From Bacteroidales bacterium (GTDB lineage Bacteria > Bacteroidota > Bacteroidia > Bacteroidales > Paludibacteraceae): 8,368 nt of DNA. The translations under genes were made by a program, and so were the position numbers. The notes beneath the pieces were generated by a model. That model ran no database searches and was not told where the DNA came from. It was given only the letters and a program-made list of their open reading frames with translations. The DNA is taken from contig CAAGML010000011.1 in assembly GCA_900771035.1 (NCBI GenBank), positions 1 through 8,368 on the forward strand, in the 5' to 3' direction. Below, piece by piece: positions 6,527 through 8,368 of this stretch; the stretch's first letter is position 1, and every line of letters begins with the position of its first letter.

Positions 6527-7255
6527 ATGAGAAAAATAATATACATATTGCTGATGGCTGTCGTGTCGCTTTCTCTCGAAGGTCAGATACTTTTCCGTCA
6601 GGATTTCGGGGGCAACAGAGTCTCTGACGACAGCATCTCCCAGCGTATCTTCAGGCAATGCAAGTACCGTCAGATATTCACCAACGATGATGGTTCTGAG
6701 GTTGGCACGTTTTCCATACGCAAGAAGGCATTTTACAACGGCAACCGTGTGAGTGGTATGAAAGCAACTGACTCCCAATGGTTTGCTCAGGACGACCATA
6801 CCTACCCCAACGATTACACACGTGGCTATTTCCTTCAGGTTGACGGCTCGCTCGAAAACGACCTTTTCTACTCTTTCCGTATTCAGCATCTCAGACCTGG
6901 TGCGACTATCGAGTTCTCCGCATGGTTCGCAAATCTTTACACGCCTTACCAGCGTTTCGTCTGGGAGGAACGTCACAAGCCTGTGGCACTCCCCGATATT
7001 GATTTGATTGTCCTCTCCGCCCCTGACCTTGATTTCGAGGTCGCCCGTTTTCGCATAGGTCCCATCCCTTACGACACAACCCTTCAGGAGAAAAATGACT
7101 ATCTGAAATCTTCCCAATGGATTAACTACAAGTTCCGGATTAAAGTCCCTGATGGTACAACGACGTTATATTTCGTTTTTGGCAACCGAGCCGCAGCCTC
7201 GCCGGGTGACGATTTCGGCATTGACGATATAGTTGTGAAATATATCAAGAAATAG
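6527..7255 (+). CDS. Secreted protein of unknown function, predicted beta-rich
   Basis: I do not recognise a named family. The ATG at 6527 begins MRKIIYILLMAVVSLSLEG, a classic signal peptide (two basic residues, a hydrophobic core, small residues near 16-19), and gives 242 residues. A TTG at 6518 would add three residues but spoils nothing, so ATG is preferred. There is no lipobox cysteine, so export to the periplasm or beyond is expected. The mature part opens ILFRQDFGGN, an opening I associate with large Bacteroidota surface proteins. It alternates beta-type stretches and ends DDFGIDDIVVKYIKK, reminiscent of the last strand of jelly-roll carbohydrate-binding or adhesion domains. No C-terminal type IX sorting domain is seen. 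The gene starts 22 bases after priA, so it is probably co-transcribed, but nothing links the two functionally. The jelly-roll idea is an inference from pattern alone. Confidence 0.75.
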   Translation: MRKIIYILLMAVVSLSLEGQILFRQDFGGNRVSDDSISQRIFRQCKYRQIFTNDDGSEVGTFSIRKKAFYNGNRVSGMKATDSQWFAQDDHTYPNDYTRGYFLQVDGSLENDLFYSFRIQHLRPGATIEFSAWFANLYTPYQRFVWEERHKPVALPDIDLIVLSAPDLDFEVARFRIGPIPYDTTLQEKNDYLKSSQWINYKFRIKVPDGTTTLYFVFGNRAAASPGDDFGIDDIVVKYIKK

Positions 7256-7258
7256 CCC

Positions 7259-7286
7259 TTTGTTTCAAGAATTTTTTGTACCTTTG
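7259..7286 (+). promoter_or_regulatory. Likely promoter of ffh
   Basis: TACCTTTG at 7279-7286 fits the Bacteroidota -7 consensus TAnnTTTG. TTTG at 7259-7262 is a perfect -33 element, though the 16-base spacer is shorter than the usual 19-21. Transcription would start near 7293, about 35 bases before the ffh ATG. The leader has the hexamer CACTCA twice (7302-7307 and 7315-7320). No terminator separates this site from the gene upstream, so read-through into ffh is also possible. Confidence 0.6.
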
Positions 7287-7327
7287 CACCCCGAAAAAAT
7301 GCACTCAAAAAATACACTCATTTATAT

Positions 7328-8368
7328 ATGTTTGAATCACTGAGCGAACGCCTTGAAAGGTCGTTCAAAATACTGAAAGGTGAAGGCAAAATCACCGAGA
7401 TTAACGTTGCCGAAACACTGAAAGATGTCCGTAAGGCGTTGCTTGATGCCGATGTCAACTACAAAGTAGCCAAGACTTTCACTGACGAGGTCAAGGAGAA
7501 AGCCCTCGGTCAGAATGTTCTCCTTGCCGTCAAGCCGCAGGAACTTATGGTCAAGATTGTCCACGACGAACTCGCACGCCTGATGGGTGGCGAGAATGTC
7601 GGGATTAACGTCAAAGGTTCTGCAAATCGCCCTGCTATCATCCTCATGTCTGGTCTTCAGGGTTCTGGTAAGACCACTTTCTCTGGCAAACTTGCCAATA
7701 TGCTCAAGTCTAAGCAGGGCAAAAACGTCCTCCTCACCGCTTGTGATGTCTATCGTCCTGCCGCTATCGACCAGTTGAAGGTTCTCGGTGAGCAGATTGG
7801 CGTTCCTGTATATTCTGAGCCAGAGGTCAAAGACCCTGTAGCCATCGCCAAACGTGCCATCGACCATGCCATCCAGACTGGCAAAGACGTTGTCATCATT
7901 GATACCGCAGGTCGCCTTGCCGTTGACGAGCAGATGATGCAGGAGATTGCCGCCATCAAGAATGCCATCAACCCGCAGGAGGTGCTTTTTGTCGTTGACT
8001 CCATGACAGGTCAGGACGCTGTTAACACCGCCAAGGAATTTAACGATCGCCTCGATTTCACCGGCGTTGTCCTCACCAAACTCGATGGTGACACCCGTGG
8101 TGGTGCCGCTCTTTCCATCCGTTCTGTCGTCAACAAACCAATAAAGTTTGTCGGTACTGGCGAGAAAATGGAGGCTATAGACCTCTTCCACCCCGCACGT
8201 ATGGCAGACCGTATCCTCGGCATGGGTGATATCGTCTCTCTCGTTGAGAAGGCTCAGGAACAGTATGACGAGGAGGAGGCACGCCGTCTCTCCCGCAAGA
8301 TTGCCAAGAACCAGTTCGACTTTGACGATTTCTATAAGCAGATTCAGCAAATCAAGAAGATGGGTAAC
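7328..8368 (+). CDS. ffh: Signal recognition particle protein Ffh (SRP54 homologue), truncated by window end
   Basis: An open frame runs from the ATG at 7328 to the last base, 347 codons with no stop. Ffh is usually about 450 residues, so roughly 100 residues are missing, chiefly the methionine-rich M domain that binds 4.5S RNA and signal peptides. The N domain covers about 1-100 (MFESLSERLERSFKIL). The GTPase domain has G1 GLQGSGKTT (109-117), DVYRPAA (140-146), G3 DTAGR (192-196), G4 TKLDGDTRGG (250-259) and the closing GTGEK (276-280). The M domain begins near 300. Ffh binds ribosomes showing a signal sequence and, with FtsY and GTP, delivers them to the SecYEG translocon. The promoter at 7259-7286 lies in the 72-base gap upstream. 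All motifs are intact, so this is a real gene cut by the window, not a pseudogene. Confidence 0.97.
   Translation, partial: MFESLSERLERSFKILKGEGKITEINVAETLKDVRKALLDADVNYKVAKTFTDEVKEKALGQNVLLAVKPQELMVKIVHDELARLMGGENVGINVKGSANRPAIILMSGLQGSGKTTFSGKLANMLKSKQGKNVLLTACDVYRPAAIDQLKVLGEQIGVPVYSEPEVKDPVAIAKRAIDHAIQTGKDVVIIDTAGRLAVDEQMMQEIAAIKNAINPQEVLFVVDSMTGQDAVNTAKEFNDRLDFTGVVLTKLDGDTRGGAALSIRSVVNKPIKFVGTGEKMEAIDLFHPARMADRILGMGDIVSLVEKAQEQYDEEEARRLSRKIAKNQFDFDDFYKQIQQIKKMGN

Noticed and set aside
6485..7117. A 210-codon minus-strand open frame over the priA end and the secreted protein gene
   Set aside because: It is a shadow of two plus-strand genes with clear start, signal peptide and motif evidence, and it has no promoter or recognisable domain.
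7302..7320. CACTCA repeated twice in the ffh leader
   Set aside because: A 6-base repeat in an A/T-rich leader is easily due to chance; it is noted only within the promoter entry.
7337..8350. A 337-codon open frame on the minus strand
   Set aside because: It lies entirely antisense to ffh, whose + strand frame shows all N- and G-domain motifs. The antisense frame stays open because of the codon usage of ffh, and its translation resembles no protein I know.
1..8368. Mobile elements, CRISPR arrays, tRNA genes, defence or biosynthetic clusters
   Set aside because: I looked along both strands for transposase or integrase motifs, inverted terminal repeats, regularly spaced repeats and tRNA cloverleaf signatures and saw none. 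The window is mostly housekeeping genes.

Overview
This is a chromosomal stretch from a strict-anaerobe-type member of the Bacteroidota, most likely order Bacteroidales and possibly Prevotellaceae. Three observations support this. The promoters have the phylum's characteristic -7 element, TAnnTTTG (TAACTTTG at 205 and 1497, TACCTTTG at 7279). Strong Shine-Dalgarno sequences are mostly absent. A four-gene ferredoxin-dependent 2-oxoacid oxidoreductase operon is present. The genus call is an inference from overall sequence character, not from an alignment.

Layout, with every gene on the + strand. The window opens inside the 3' part of a 5S rRNA gene (the end of an rRNA operon), followed at once by a strong intrinsic terminator (83-119). 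A monocistronic membrane transporter of the dicarboxylate/amino acid:cation symporter family follows from its own promoter (252-1421). Next is a tightly packed operon for a four-subunit 2-oxoacid:ferredoxin oxidoreductase of the KorABCD/VorABCD class, in the order ferredoxin (delta), alpha, beta, gamma (1551-4245). It has a good upstream promoter and a 12-13 bp hairpin terminator at its end. Only 22 bases beyond that terminator begins priA, the replication-restart helicase (4324-6504). It is followed 22 bases later by an unrecognised secreted beta-rich protein (6527-7255). A new promoter then drives ffh, the signal recognition particle GTPase. The window edge cuts ffh after 347 codons, so it has no stop codon here, and its long antisense open frame should not be mistaken for a gene.

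Function. The Kor/Vor complex is the one metabolic unit. Its alpha and beta subunits carry the pyrimidine-side and diphosphate-side thiamine pyrophosphate (TPP) functions, beta also carries a likely Fe-S cluster, gamma completes the catalytic core, and the small 2x[4Fe-4S] subunit passes electrons to soluble ferredoxin. Sequence alone does not settle whether the physiological substrate is 2-oxoglutarate or branched-chain 2-oxoacids. priA and ffh are housekeeping genes (replication restart, membrane-protein targeting).

I found no mobile element, CRISPR array, tRNA, defence system or clearly new system. The items most worth a second look are the unusual substrate- and ion-site residues of the symporter, the terminator that almost abuts priA, the unassigned secreted protein, and non-consensus residues in the PriA motor motifs.
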